From: Erythrobacter ramosus
Lineage (GTDB): Bacteria > Pseudomonadota > Alphaproteobacteria > Sphingomonadales > Sphingomonadaceae
Assembly (NCBI RefSeq): GCF_009828055.1
Contig: NZ_WTYB01000001.1
Span: 449,183-513,182, forward strand
Length of the DNA: 64,000 bases
Direction: 5' to 3'
Under the pieces are notes generated by a model that had not been told where the DNA came from, did not search any database, and was given only the letters and a program-made list of their open reading frames with translations. Positions 1-8,065 of this stretch are shown here, one piece after another (within the stretch, counting starts at the first letter, position 1; the number at the start of each line of letters is the position of its first letter). Position numbers and translations under genes: made by a program.

Positions 1-420
1 CTGCACCTGATGGACATCATTGCGGATCGGGTCGATCACCGCCACGACGCTCTCAGGCGTCAGCTTTGCGCCCTCGCCATCGGCGTGCATCAGCTTCGCG
101 CCGTGGAGGAAGAACCCCGGCGCGCCGCCTTCGTCGACCTCGATATGCGCCTCGCGGTGACACACCACCCCGCCATGGGGCGCGCACATCGTGGCAAGCG
201 CCAGACAATTCGCCGCCGTCCCCGTAGCCACCCACAACGCTGCGCATTCGCGCCCGAACAGCGCGGTAAACGCTGCGTCGAGCTCAGCCGAGAGCGCGTC
301 CCCATCGTATGGGTTGTCCGGTTCATCGGCCTTGCGCATCGCCTCCCACAGCCGGGGGTGGACGGGCGCGGCGTTGTCGGACAGGAAGGGTTTGAACGGG
401 AAGGTTTGGGCTGGGGTCAT
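1..420 (-). CDS. Low-specificity threonine aldolase family protein (C-terminal part beyond the left edge)
   Basis: Predicted PLP-dependent aldolase that cleaves threonine or allo-threonine to glycine and acetaldehyde in the cytoplasm. Only the first 140 codons are in the window, starting at the ATG on the minus strand at 420 and running open off the edge. Seen: an N-terminal FLSDNAAPVHP, the PLP phosphate-binding type stretch LWVATGTAANCLAL, and CHREAHIEVDEGGAP, which matches the region of the histidine that stacks on PLP in this family. The PLP lysine would lie outside the window. Full-length members are about 340 residues. Another fold-type I beta-eliminating lyase is possible, but the N-terminal pattern fits threonine aldolase best. 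Confidence 0.8.
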   Translation of the reverse strand, partial: MTPAQTFPFKPFLSDNAAPVHPRLWEAMRKADEPDNPYDGDALSAELDAAFTALFGRECAALWVATGTAANCLALATMCAPHGGVVCHREAHIEVDEGGAPGFFLHGAKLMHADGEGAKLTPESVVAVIDPIRNDVHQVQ

Positions 421-472
421 GGATTGTCGCCTCTAACCGCCAGCGCAGCCATTACAAGCAGGAGTAACGTGA

Positions 473-790
473 GTGAGCGAGGAACCGACAAAGCTGACAA
501 TCACCCACCACGTGGCGGGTCAAGGCGGACGCTATGTCGCGGTGGTCGAAGGCGCTTCGGATGAAGGCTATCTGGAATGGGAACCGGGCGGGGAGCGTGA
601 CGGCGTGGAGATCCGCATCGCCGCCCACACCATCGTGCCGCGGGTGATCGGCGGACGCGGCGTTGCGGGTGCGCTGGTGGACCGGTTGGTCGAGGATGCG
701 CAGCGGCAGGGCTTCCTGATCCGCCCCGATTGCTCCTACGTCGCCAAGAAGTTCTCGGAAAACTCCGAGTGGGGCTCGCTCAAGGCCTGA
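473..790 (+). CDS. Small GNAT-like N-acetyltransferase (Acetyltransf_CG / YjdJ type)
   Basis: A 105-residue protein of the short GNAT family that carries only the core acetyl-CoA binding fold. The stretch from VIGGRGVAGALVDRLVEDAQRQG (about residues 59-80) is the acetyl-CoA pyrophosphate loop and helix. The later IRPDCSYVAKKF matches the P-C-S/P-Y conserved end of the YjdJ/NATD1 group. The start is GTG at 473, with GGAG about 8 bases upstream; a GTG at 469 is out of frame. The natural substrate of this family is not known. Its last 55 bases overlap the 3' end of the bPH2 gene on the other strand. Confidence 0.8.
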   Translation: MSEEPTKLTITHHVAGQGGRYVAVVEGASDEGYLEWEPGGERDGVEIRIAAHTIVPRVIGGRGVAGALVDRLVEDAQRQGFLIRPDCSYVAKKFSENSEWGSLKA

Positions 791-2295
791 TTCTGAGGGG
801 CCTGATCCAACCGCGAGAAATCAGTCGAAGCGATGGTTTCCAGCACGCTCGCCCGCAAGGCCCGGGCTTCGGCCAGCGGCACGCCCTGCATCGTGAAAGT
901 CCCTCCGGCCAGCCCGAGATGCACCGTGGCATAGCCGCGCAGACGGGCAATTGGCCCCTGTGCGATTTCGACTGAATGGAGCTTCAGCCGGGTCGCGATC
1001 TGGCGGGTCGGCGAAAAGAACCCGTGGCTGGCATAGACCTGCGAGGCGTCGATCGCGTGGCGGCGGAACTCCCAGGCATACAGGTTCGCGCCCGCTGCCA
1101 GCACCGCTGCCCCGAGCGGCACAAGGAACAGCCCGAAAGGCGCGAAGATCGCGACCGGGATCGCCGCCAGCACGAACACCGCCGAGCCGAAGACCACAGT
1201 GTCGGTGCGCTGGCGCGTGCTGGCGCGGTGCCACTGCGTGCTGTCATCCGGCAGGCGGAAGCCCGCTGCGCTGACGATGGGCGCGATCTCTTCCATCTTG
1301 GCGAAGGGCGCGACAATGTGGCTCTCGCCTTCCGCGTCCTGAGCGAGGCTGACGAAGCTTAGGCCGTGCCAGCCGAAGCGGTAGCGCACCAGACCGGTGC
1401 CGATTACCAGCCCCTGCACCCGGTGCGCGGGCATCACCACATCGGTGCGGGTGAGCAGCCCGCGCTGTCGCCGGAACCCCCGCGCCGAACGGGTCAGGGT
1501 AAAGCCCCAGTCGCGCAACACGGTGCGCACCACGCCGGTCGCCATGCCGATCACGACCAGCCCCAGCAGCCCGGCAATCGCCGCCGCTGCCTGCACAAAC
1601 AGGCCAAGACTCGCCACCGTGCTGCCCTGCTCGGTCAGCCAGCCGCGCCACAGATCGACATTCCACACGTCGATATCCGAAACGTTGTCGACATATTGCA
1701 GCGCGCCGCCAAGGACCGCGAACACTGCGAGCGAGAATTCGAACAGGCCAAAGGTCAACAGGCGCGCGGGCGTGAGAGCATAGAGCACTTCGCCAGCGTC
1801 AGGCTCGCTGCGAACCGGCGCTTGAGGGTCGGCGACGCTGACCGCTGCCTCGTCATCACGCCGCTCGCGCACCAGCTGGCGCAAATCCTCGCCTTGGGCA
1901 TCGGTGAGGTATTGCAGCGCAAGGTCATCGGCCCCGCCTGCCCCGGTCTCGAACTTGACCGCCACCAGCCCGAACAGGCGCGGCAGCGGCTTGGCTTCGA
2001 GGCTGACATCCTGAATGCGCTCATAGGGCACCGATCGCGCCGAGCGGCTGAACAGGCCGCTTTCGACCCGGATGTCGGTTTCACCAATGGTGTAGGTCAG
2101 TCGCCGCCAGTGGGCATAGCTGAAGGCGGTGCCGATCACGACCGACACCAGACCGACGCCGAGCGCGAGCAGGAACCGCCCGTCGCCGCCAATGCCTGAA
2201 AAGGCAATCGCGATCGCCGGAAATATCGCGCTGCGAAGGCTGCCGATTGCGCCGAGGATGACGCTGATCGGCGCAGTGCGCTGCGGCTCGCTCAT
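736..2295 (-). CDS. bPH2 (YdbT-like) multi-domain membrane protein
   Basis: A 519-residue membrane protein with three bacterial PH (bPH2, formerly DUF304) repeats, alternating with hydrophobic segments. PH-like units are visible near residues 63-130 (YTIGETDIRVESGLFSRSAR), about 270-335 (RRQRGLLTRTDVVMPAHRVQ) and about 415-490 (ASHGFFSPTRQIATRLKLHS). Each has the typical G-L-F/L then R-x-R/P-x-x-R-I/V-Q pattern. Predicted membrane spans lie around 15-60, 170-195, 225-255 and 365-405. The start overlaps the stop of the upstream gene 2292-2810 by four bases, so the two are translationally coupled, as YdbS and YdbT are in Bacillus. Function is unknown; in Bacillus the pair affects resistance to some antimicrobials. 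Confidence 0.85.
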   Translation of the reverse strand: MSEPQRTAPISVILGAIGSLRSAIFPAIAIAFSGIGGDGRFLLALGVGLVSVVIGTAFSYAHWRRLTYTIGETDIRVESGLFSRSARSVPYERIQDVSLEAKPLPRLFGLVAVKFETGAGGADDLALQYLTDAQGEDLRQLVRERRDDEAAVSVADPQAPVRSEPDAGEVLYALTPARLLTFGLFEFSLAVFAVLGGALQYVDNVSDIDVWNVDLWRGWLTEQGSTVASLGLFVQAAAAIAGLLGLVVIGMATGVVRTVLRDWGFTLTRSARGFRRQRGLLTRTDVVMPAHRVQGLVIGTGLVRYRFGWHGLSFVSLAQDAEGESHIVAPFAKMEEIAPIVSAAGFRLPDDSTQWHRASTRQRTDTVVFGSAVFVLAAIPVAIFAPFGLFLVPLGAAVLAAGANLYAWEFRRHAIDASQVYASHGFFSPTRQIATRLKLHSVEIAQGPIARLRGYATVHLGLAGGTFTMQGVPLAEARALRASVLETIASTDFSRLDQAPQNQALSEPHSEFSENFLAT

Positions 2296-2810
2296 ACCGT
2301 CTCGCGGCGGATATGGGCGCGGATCTCCTCCCGCATCTCGCGCGCCAGCTCCTCGCCGAGGCCGGGGAGCGACACGCTGGCATTGTGATTGCCCGCGGTG
2401 TGGAGCGTCAGCGTGGCGATGCCGAAGAACCGGTCGAGCGGGCCTTGATGCACGTCGATATGTTGCACCCGCCCGAACGGCACCACCGTGTCCGACCGGA
2501 ACAGCAATCCGCGCACCACCCGCAGCCGGTCAGCGCTGATCTGGTAGCCGCGCGCATTGTAGCGGGTCGCCGGCACGCGAATGATCAGCGCCAGCGCGAT
2601 CACCAATACTGTCCCGGCGATGATACCCTGCGGGATCAGCGCGAGATCGCGGATCGCCGCTTCAGCCACCAGCGCGCCAATCAGGAACGGGATCGCGGTC
2701 AGCGTGGTGCGCAGCCGCAGCGCATGGGCGTAACCGGGGTGCAGTTTGGTCAGCTCCCCTTCGTCGTCGAGCGGGTGACCGGCAGGCGTGTTGGCGGGCG
2801 TGTGATCCAT
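2292..2810 (-). CDS. bPH2 (YdbS-like) membrane protein
   Basis: A 172-residue partner of the larger bPH2 protein downstream. Two hydrophobic stretches (about residues 35-52 and 60-82) are followed by a single bPH2 domain (about 88-160: RGYQISADRLRVVRGLLFRS, then VVPFGRVQHIDVHQGPLDRF). The ATG at 2810 starts 109 bp from the divergent GST gene. The four-base overlap with the downstream gene indicates one transcript. Most likely a subunit of a small membrane complex; the biochemical role is unknown. Confidence 0.85.
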   Translation of the reverse strand: MDHTPANTPAGHPLDDEGELTKLHPGYAHALRLRTTLTAIPFLIGALVAEAAIRDLALIPQGIIAGTVLVIALALIIRVPATRYNARGYQISADRLRVVRGLLFRSDTVVPFGRVQHIDVHQGPLDRFFGIATLTLHTAGNHNASVSLPGLGEELAREMREEIRAHIRRETV

Positions 2811-2919
2811 GGTGCATTAGTGGCGCAATACAGCGCGCTTGCCTAGCGCATTTATGAGGGCGACGGGCGGGCTTTGCGCCCCTAGAACCCATGCAAAATC
2901 ACTCCGGGAGAGAACATCC

Positions 2920-3567
2920 ATGACCACGCTCCATTCCAGCCTCGGCCCCAATCCGCGTCTTGTGCGGATGTTCATGATCGAAAAGGGGCTGGAGGAAGGT
3001 CGCGATTTCACCCGCGTCCATTACGACATCATCACCGGCCAGAACCGGCAGGATGCGGGCTACATGGGCAAGAACCCGCAGGGCACCACGCCGACGCTGG
3101 AACTGGATGACGGAACCTGCCTCACGGAAAGCTGGCCGATCTGCGAATATGTCGAGGAACTGCACCCCGCGCCCAACCTGTTTGGCGAAACCCCCTTGGA
3201 GCGAGCCGAGGTGCGCAAGTGGGTGCGGTTGTTCGATCAGGAAGTGGTCGTGCCGATGACGATGGGCTTCCGCGCGACCACCGGCCGCCCGATGTTCGAA
3301 CCGCGCATGACCGTAGTCACGCCCGAGGCTGGCGCAGAGTTGTTCGCACTGGCGGACGAGAAGTGGCGGATGTTCGATTCCTACCTCGGTGGGAGCAACC
3401 ACATTGCACTGGGCCGCTTCACCTTTGCCGACCTGATCATGTTCGCCTTTGCCAATTTCGGCTTCACGGTGGGCTGGAAGCTGCCTGAGGGGACGGACAA
3501 CCTCGCCCGCTTCGTTGAAACGCACAACCACCGCCCCTGCGCCGTGATCTGGACGATGGCCGAGTAA
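2920..3567 (+). CDS. Glutathione S-transferase family protein
   Basis: A 215-residue GST with an N-terminal thioredoxin-like domain (residues 1-80) and a helical C-terminal domain. The glutathione-binding features are GTTPTLELDDG with the cis-proline turn and the following TESWPICEYVEE (E-S then helix). No N-terminal active-site Cys/Tyr motif is clear: the first residues are TLHSSLGPNPRLVRMF, so a Ser is the likely candidate. ATG 2920 is preceded by GGGAGAG with normal spacing; upstream in-frame ATGs lack a site. It overlaps the downstream SDR by one base, and both sit at the left end of the catabolic island. In such islands GSTs often detoxify epoxides or isomerise or de-ether intermediates; the substrate here is unknown. 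Confidence 0.85.
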   Translation: MTTLHSSLGPNPRLVRMFMIEKGLEEGRDFTRVHYDIITGQNRQDAGYMGKNPQGTTPTLELDDGTCLTESWPICEYVEELHPAPNLFGETPLERAEVRKWVRLFDQEVVVPMTMGFRATTGRPMFEPRMTVVTPEAGAELFALADEKWRMFDSYLGGSNHIALGRFTFADLIMFAFANFGFTVGWKLPEGTDNLARFVETHNHRPCAVIWTMAE

Positions 3568-4346
3568 TGCCTGACCTGTCGGGTAAGGTCGCCATCGTCA
3601 CCGGTTGCGCCAGCGGCATTGGCGCGGCGACTGTGCGGCGGTTGCGCTCCGACGGGGCCGAGGTGCTCGGCACGGATCTGGACGCAGCAGCGGGCGAAGC
3701 GCTGTGCGCCGAGGTGGGCGCAGAGTTCGCCGTGCAGGACGTCTCCGACCGCGCGCTTTGGCCGCAGATCGTGGCCCGCGCGGTGACGGCCTTCGGGCGG
3801 CTCGATATCCTCGTCAACAATGCCGGGATGGTGTCGGGCGCGGGCATCGGCGATTGGGATGACGAGGCGATGTTTGCCGCGTGGGACCGGGTGCTGGCCG
3901 TGAACCTTTCCGGCACGATGGTAGGGTGCCGCGCGGCGATTGCGGCGATGCGCGACAATCCGGGCGGATCGAAGGGCGCGATCGTCAACATCGCTTCGAC
4001 CACCGCGATGGCGCCGCTGCCCACCGATGTCGGCTATTCGGCCAGCAAGGGCGCGGTGCGGGTGCTGTCCAAGTCCGTGGCGACATGGTGCGCCCAGCGC
4101 GGCCTCAATATCCGCTGCAACACCGTGATCCCCGGCGCGACCATGACGGGGATTCTTGCGGCGGCCGAAGTCCAGACCCCCGGTCTGATCGCGGCCGTGG
4201 CGAAAACCTCACCGCTGAACCGCCTCGCCGATCCTTCGGAAACGGCGGCAGCGATTGCCTTCCTCGCCAGCGACGAATGTCCGTTCATGACCGGGGCGGA
4301 GATGCTGGTGGACGGCGCGATGATGGCGATCCATCCGGGGTTCTGA
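3567..4346 (+). CDS. SDR family NAD(P)-dependent oxidoreductase
   Basis: A 259-residue classical short-chain dehydrogenase. Seen: cofactor motif TGCASGIG (residues 12-19), NNAG at about 84-87, and the catalytic Ser144, Tyr157, Lys161 (YSASK). The acidic residue after beta-2 (GTDLDA) suggests NAD preference. The C-terminal MTGAEMLVDGAM is the usual family end. It overlaps the preceding GST by one base, so they are co-translated. It would oxidise a secondary alcohol or reduce a ketone in the island pathway; substrate unknown. Confidence 0.88.
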   Translation: MPDLSGKVAIVTGCASGIGAATVRRLRSDGAEVLGTDLDAAAGEALCAEVGAEFAVQDVSDRALWPQIVARAVTAFGRLDILVNNAGMVSGAGIGDWDDEAMFAAWDRVLAVNLSGTMVGCRAAIAAMRDNPGGSKGAIVNIASTTAMAPLPTDVGYSASKGAVRVLSKSVATWCAQRGLNIRCNTVIPGATMTGILAAAEVQTPGLIAAVAKTSPLNRLADPSETAAAIAFLASDECPFMTGAEMLVDGAMMAIHPGF

Positions 4347-5660
4347 TCAGCCCCCGCGCATCTTCTCCAGATAGCCGGTCGGCCCCATCTGCGCCGCGGT
4401 CCACACGAAGATCGCCAACGACAGCAGGCCCGACACAAGGCACACACCGAACACCGCCACCGCGAGGGCGCTTGTCCCGTAGGTAGGGCCCATCGCGTCG
4501 CTGACCGCGCCGATCACGGCCAGCCCCAGCGCCTGCCCGACCAGATTGTTGAAGAACAGGGCAATCGCCACGGCGAAGCCCCGGCTGGCAGGCTCGACCG
4601 CCGCCTGAATGCCCGACATGATCCCAGCCTGACTCGCCACGTAAATCGCGTAGGCGAGCCCGAACCAGCCGAGGAACGCGGTGAACCCGGTCGAGGTCAG
4701 GCTCAGCGCCAGCGGTGCCACGCAGCCGAGGCTCACCAACCCCGGCAGCCATGCGCGCCAACGTTCGTCGCGCAAGGTCAGCCAGTGGGTGAGGTATCCG
4801 CCGATAAGCGGCCCCGGTATCCCGCCAAGGAAGAAGGTCAGCCCGAGATAAAGCCCAACATCCCCGGTCGAAATCGGGAATTGCCGCAGCATCACCGCCG
4901 CCATCCAGAAGGCGAGCGCATAGCCGATCATGATCTGCACCGCCCAGCCGAGCGCCAGCCCCATGAACACCCGATTGGTGATGAGGCTCATGATCGTGCG
5001 ACCCAGCGGCAGCTGCGCCATATCGGTGCCCGCCGGAGCATAGCGCCCGCGCTTGGGCTCGCGCACGGTGAGGAAGATCACGAGGCCGAGCACCAAGCCC
5101 GGCAGGCCCATCAGAATGAAGGCCCAGCGCCAGTTGAACATCTCCGCCAGCTGCCCGCCGAACACCAACCCTGACGCCGTGCCGACGGTCGACCCCAAGG
5201 TCAGATAGCCCATCGCCTTGGCAAGTTCATGGCGCGCAAAGAAATCGGCGACCAGGCTTTGCGAAGATGGCCCGGAACAGCCCTCACCCACGCCGACGCC
5301 GGTGCGCGCGGCGAACAAGGTCCAGAAGCCGGTCGCCATCCCGCAGGCGGCGGTCATCAGGCTCCAGAAGCTTATCGCGCTCGCGACGATGTTCTTGCGG
5401 GTCGACCGGTCGGCGAGCCGCGCCGCTGGGAAGCCTGCCAGCACATAGACCAGCGAAAATGCCGCTCCACCCAGCAGGCCAAGCTCGAAATCCGACAGCG
5501 CGAACTCGGCCTTGATGTCCTCGACCAGAATGCCGAACACCAGCCGATCCGCGACGCTGAACGCACTCGTCAGCGTCAGCAGACCGAGGACGTACCAGCG
5601 ATAGGCGCCCGGCTGATCGCCGGGGCGCTCGTCAGTGGTGGGGACGGGCGTAGAGGCCAT
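4347..5660 (-). CDS. MFS transporter, spinster-like
   Basis: A 437-residue, 12-span major facilitator of the spinster-type (Spns) family often found in sphingomonad catabolic islands. Seen: LGLLGGAAFSLVYVLAGFPAARLADR, the loop 2-3 motif of MFS proteins in the variant G-x-x-A-R-L-A-D-R, and ARTGVGVGEGCSGPSSQSL in span 4, typical of spinster proteins. Its start overlaps the last 29 bases of the upstream SDR (5632-6411), so the pair forms an operon. It abuts the convergent SDR at 4346 with no gap. Likely moves a pathway substrate or product across the inner membrane. Confidence 0.87.
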   Translation of the reverse strand: MASTPVPTTDERPGDQPGAYRWYVLGLLTLTSAFSVADRLVFGILVEDIKAEFALSDFELGLLGGAAFSLVYVLAGFPAARLADRSTRKNIVASAISFWSLMTAACGMATGFWTLFAARTGVGVGEGCSGPSSQSLVADFFARHELAKAMGYLTLGSTVGTASGLVFGGQLAEMFNWRWAFILMGLPGLVLGLVIFLTVREPKRGRYAPAGTDMAQLPLGRTIMSLITNRVFMGLALGWAVQIMIGYALAFWMAAVMLRQFPISTGDVGLYLGLTFFLGGIPGPLIGGYLTHWLTLRDERWRAWLPGLVSLGCVAPLALSLTSTGFTAFLGWFGLAYAIYVASQAGIMSGIQAAVEPASRGFAVAIALFFNNLVGQALGLAVIGAVSDAMGPTYGTSALAVAVFGVCLVSGLLSLAIFVWTAAQMGPTGYLEKMRGG

Positions 5661-6411
5661 TGTCCACCGGGATCGTCAGGCCATTGAGAAAGCGCGCTTC
5701 GTCCGAAGCGAGGAACAGCACGCAGCCCGCGACATCCTTGGGATGGCCGAGCGCATCCATCGCCAACGGGCCTTCGGGAATGTCCATCGGCTTTTCGCCG
5801 CCGCGCCCGGAAATGCCCATCACCATCGGGGTTTCGATCCCGCCCGGCGCCAGCGCATTGACGCGGATGCCGTAGCCCTTGTCCTGGAAATCGACCGCAA
5901 GGCTGCGGGTCATGCCCGCAATTCCCGCCTTTGACGCGGCATAGGCCGGGATATTGCCATAGCCCATCAGCGCCGCAGTCGAAGCCATGTTGATGATCGA
6001 CGATCCGCCCCCGCCAACCACTTCGTGGCGATGCTTCATCAGCGGCACGGCATATTTGCACCCGAGGAACGTGCCGACCACATGGATTTCGAGATGCAGC
6101 TTGAAGTGCGCCAAGCTGCAATCCTCGATGCTTTCGAAGATCACATTGCCCGCGTTGTTGACCAGAATATCGAGCCCGCCGTGGCGCTCCTTCACGGCGC
6201 GCATCACTTCGATCCATTGCTCTTCGTTGGTGACATCGAGCGCCATCGCATCGCCGCCGATCGCGGCTGCCACCTGATGGGCGAGTTCGGCATCGCGGTC
6301 AGTGACGATCACCTTCGCACCCTCACGCGCCAGCGCCTCACAATCGGCCTTGCCCAGACCCATCGCCCCGCCTGTCACGAGCGCTACCCTGCCCGCTACC
6401 CGTCCCGCCAT
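5632..6411 (-). CDS. SDR family NAD(P)-dependent oxidoreductase
   Basis: A 259-residue classical SDR. Cofactor motif TGGAMGLG (residues 13-20), NNAG at 85-88, and catalytic Ser144, Tyr157, Lys161 (YAASK). TDRD after beta-2 suggests NAD. ATG 6411 has GGGAGAG just upstream; longer in-frame starts run into the divergent promoter region. First gene of a two-gene unit with the MFS transporter and divergent from the Rieske oxygenase at 6542, sharing a 130 bp promoter region. Substrate unknown. Confidence 0.88.
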   Translation of the reverse strand: MAGRVAGRVALVTGGAMGLGKADCEALAREGAKVIVTDRDAELAHQVAAAIGGDAMALDVTNEEQWIEVMRAVKERHGGLDILVNNAGNVIFESIEDCSLAHFKLHLEIHVVGTFLGCKYAVPLMKHRHEVVGGGGSSIINMASTAALMGYGNIPAYAASKAGIAGMTRSLAVDFQDKGYGIRVNALAPGGIETPMVMGISGRGGEKPMDIPEGPLAMDALGHPKDVAGCVLFLASDEARFLNGLTIPVDNGLYARPHH

Positions 6412-6541
6412 ATGCTCTCTCCCAAAAGCTTTTTTGATATGTCGCCAGCCTATCGGGCGGGCGGGTCCGTGCCACTGTCGAAAGCGCGAGGACGCTGGCG
6501 GCAAGCGGCGGTGTAACCTGCGCAGCCGAGGAGAGGCGGAA

Positions 6542-7867
6542 ATGATGGAGCCGGAAGAAATCGCGCGGCTGAAGGCGCTGATGGAGTGGGAAGGCCAGCG
6601 CACCGCGCCGCCTGAAGGCTTCCCGGTGCTGCCCGATATGCCTGCCGGCCGCTACACCTCGCCCGAATACTTCGCGCTCGAACAGCAACACGTGTTCCGC
6701 AAGAGCTGGCTGTTCGCCGGGCATCTGGACGAGATCCCGGAACCCGGCTGCTATATGCGCTGGCACAATGCCGGCGATCCGATCGTGATCGTGCACGGCA
6801 TGGACGGCACAGTGCGCGCCTTCCACAACACCTGCCGCCACCGCGGCGCACCGGTGGTGACGGAGGATCGCGGCAAATCCTCGCGCCTCATGTGCGGCTA
6901 TCACAACTGGACCTACAAGACCGATGGCAGTCTGGTGGGCGTGCCCGAACGGCGCGATTTCCCGGCCGATTTCGACATGAGCTGCCGCGGGCTGCTGCCC
7001 GTTCGGTGCGAGCTGTTCGGCAAGATCATCTACGTCAACTTCGACATGGAAGCGATGCCGCTGCTCGATTGGCTCGGCCCATTGGCGCGCGAGTGGGAGG
7101 AGTTCGCCTTCGACCGGATCAAGCTCGCCGCGCGGCACTCCTTCGATCTCCAGTGCAACTGGAAGGTGGCGATGGAGGCCAACATGGAGGTCTACCATGT
7201 GCCCTTCATCCACCCGAACACGGTCGCGCCGCTGGTGGACAGCAGCCGCAACCTCAACACCATCTATCCCAACGGCCACGCGCGGATGCTCGCTCCGCCG
7301 CCGCGCACGACTGACCGCGAGCACGTGCGCGCGATCGACAGCCCGCCGGGCTGGCGGCAAATCGAGACCGTGGGCGAATTGGGGCGCACCTGCACCCAGA
7401 GCTACACGTTGTTTCCCAACTGGGTCAGCCCCTTGAGCAACTACTTCGTGCCGCCGCTCGTGTTCTGGCCAACCTCGCTCGGCACCACGCGGCTGGAACT
7501 GGTGACGATGGCGCTGGATTGGGGCGACGCGCCCGCGCCCGATCTGTGGACCGTTCCTGACGCCAGCCAGCCGAACGGGCGGCAAATGAGCCCGATCATT
7601 CTTGAAGACACCCAGTTCGGCGAGGCGATCCAGCAATCGATGCAAGGCTCGGCGTTCCGGTCCGTGCCGCTGTCCTATCAGGAGGCGCGGATCTATTCGT
7701 TCCACCAGAGCCTCGACCGGATGATCGGGCCGGAGAATGTGCCCGAGCACCTGAGGGTCGAACCGGTGATCGGCGCGGATTGGGTGTGGCCCAATGATCC
7801 GCGCGCCAGCCAGATGGCCCGGGAGCAAGGGGGCGAGGCCGCCGCGAACCGGGAAGCGGCAGAATGA
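6542..7867 (+). CDS. Rieske non-heme iron oxygenase, alpha subunit
   Basis: A 441-residue ring-hydroxylating oxygenase terminal component. The Rieske [2Fe-2S] ligands are Cys98, His100, Cys118 and His121 (CRHRG and CGYHNW). The mononuclear iron site is in ANMEVYHVPFIHP, with His219 and His224. The first of two adjacent ATGs is used, behind GAGGAGAGG. No beta subunit, ferredoxin or reductase follows, so it probably belongs to the alpha-only (alpha3) class served by a distant reductase. The TonB receptor gene follows after 198 bp. Activity could be dihydroxylation, monohydroxylation or O-demethylation of a cyclic substrate. Confidence 0.9.
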   Translation: MMEPEEIARLKALMEWEGQRTAPPEGFPVLPDMPAGRYTSPEYFALEQQHVFRKSWLFAGHLDEIPEPGCYMRWHNAGDPIVIVHGMDGTVRAFHNTCRHRGAPVVTEDRGKSSRLMCGYHNWTYKTDGSLVGVPERRDFPADFDMSCRGLLPVRCELFGKIIYVNFDMEAMPLLDWLGPLAREWEEFAFDRIKLAARHSFDLQCNWKVAMEANMEVYHVPFIHPNTVAPLVDSSRNLNTIYPNGHARMLAPPPRTTDREHVRAIDSPPGWRQIETVGELGRTCTQSYTLFPNWVSPLSNYFVPPLVFWPTSLGTTRLELVTMALDWGDAPAPDLWTVPDASQPNGRQMSPIILEDTQFGEAIQQSMQGSAFRSVPLSYQEARIYSFHQSLDRMIGPENVPEHLRVEPVIGADWVWPNDPRASQMAREQGGEAAANREAAE

Positions 7868-8065
7868 CGTTACGGAATCCCGCTTTGGTCTAGGCCTGTG
7901 GCGCTTTTGTCGCAGTTTACGCAGTTCACTATCGCTTTTGCTGATGGCGCGCGTGCCGCTGCTCCATACACCTGTAACGCATACCGGAAGGCGTGATGGA
8001 GATGCGCCCCCGGGCAGGGGATAACCGGGTACGCGGGAGAGCCGCGGCCTACAGGGGAGAGAGCC

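Noticed and set aside
6338..7828. A 496-codon minus-strand frame opposite the Rieske gene
   Set aside because: Its translation is His/Arg/Ala-rich with no family features, and the opposite strand holds all Rieske and iron ligands.
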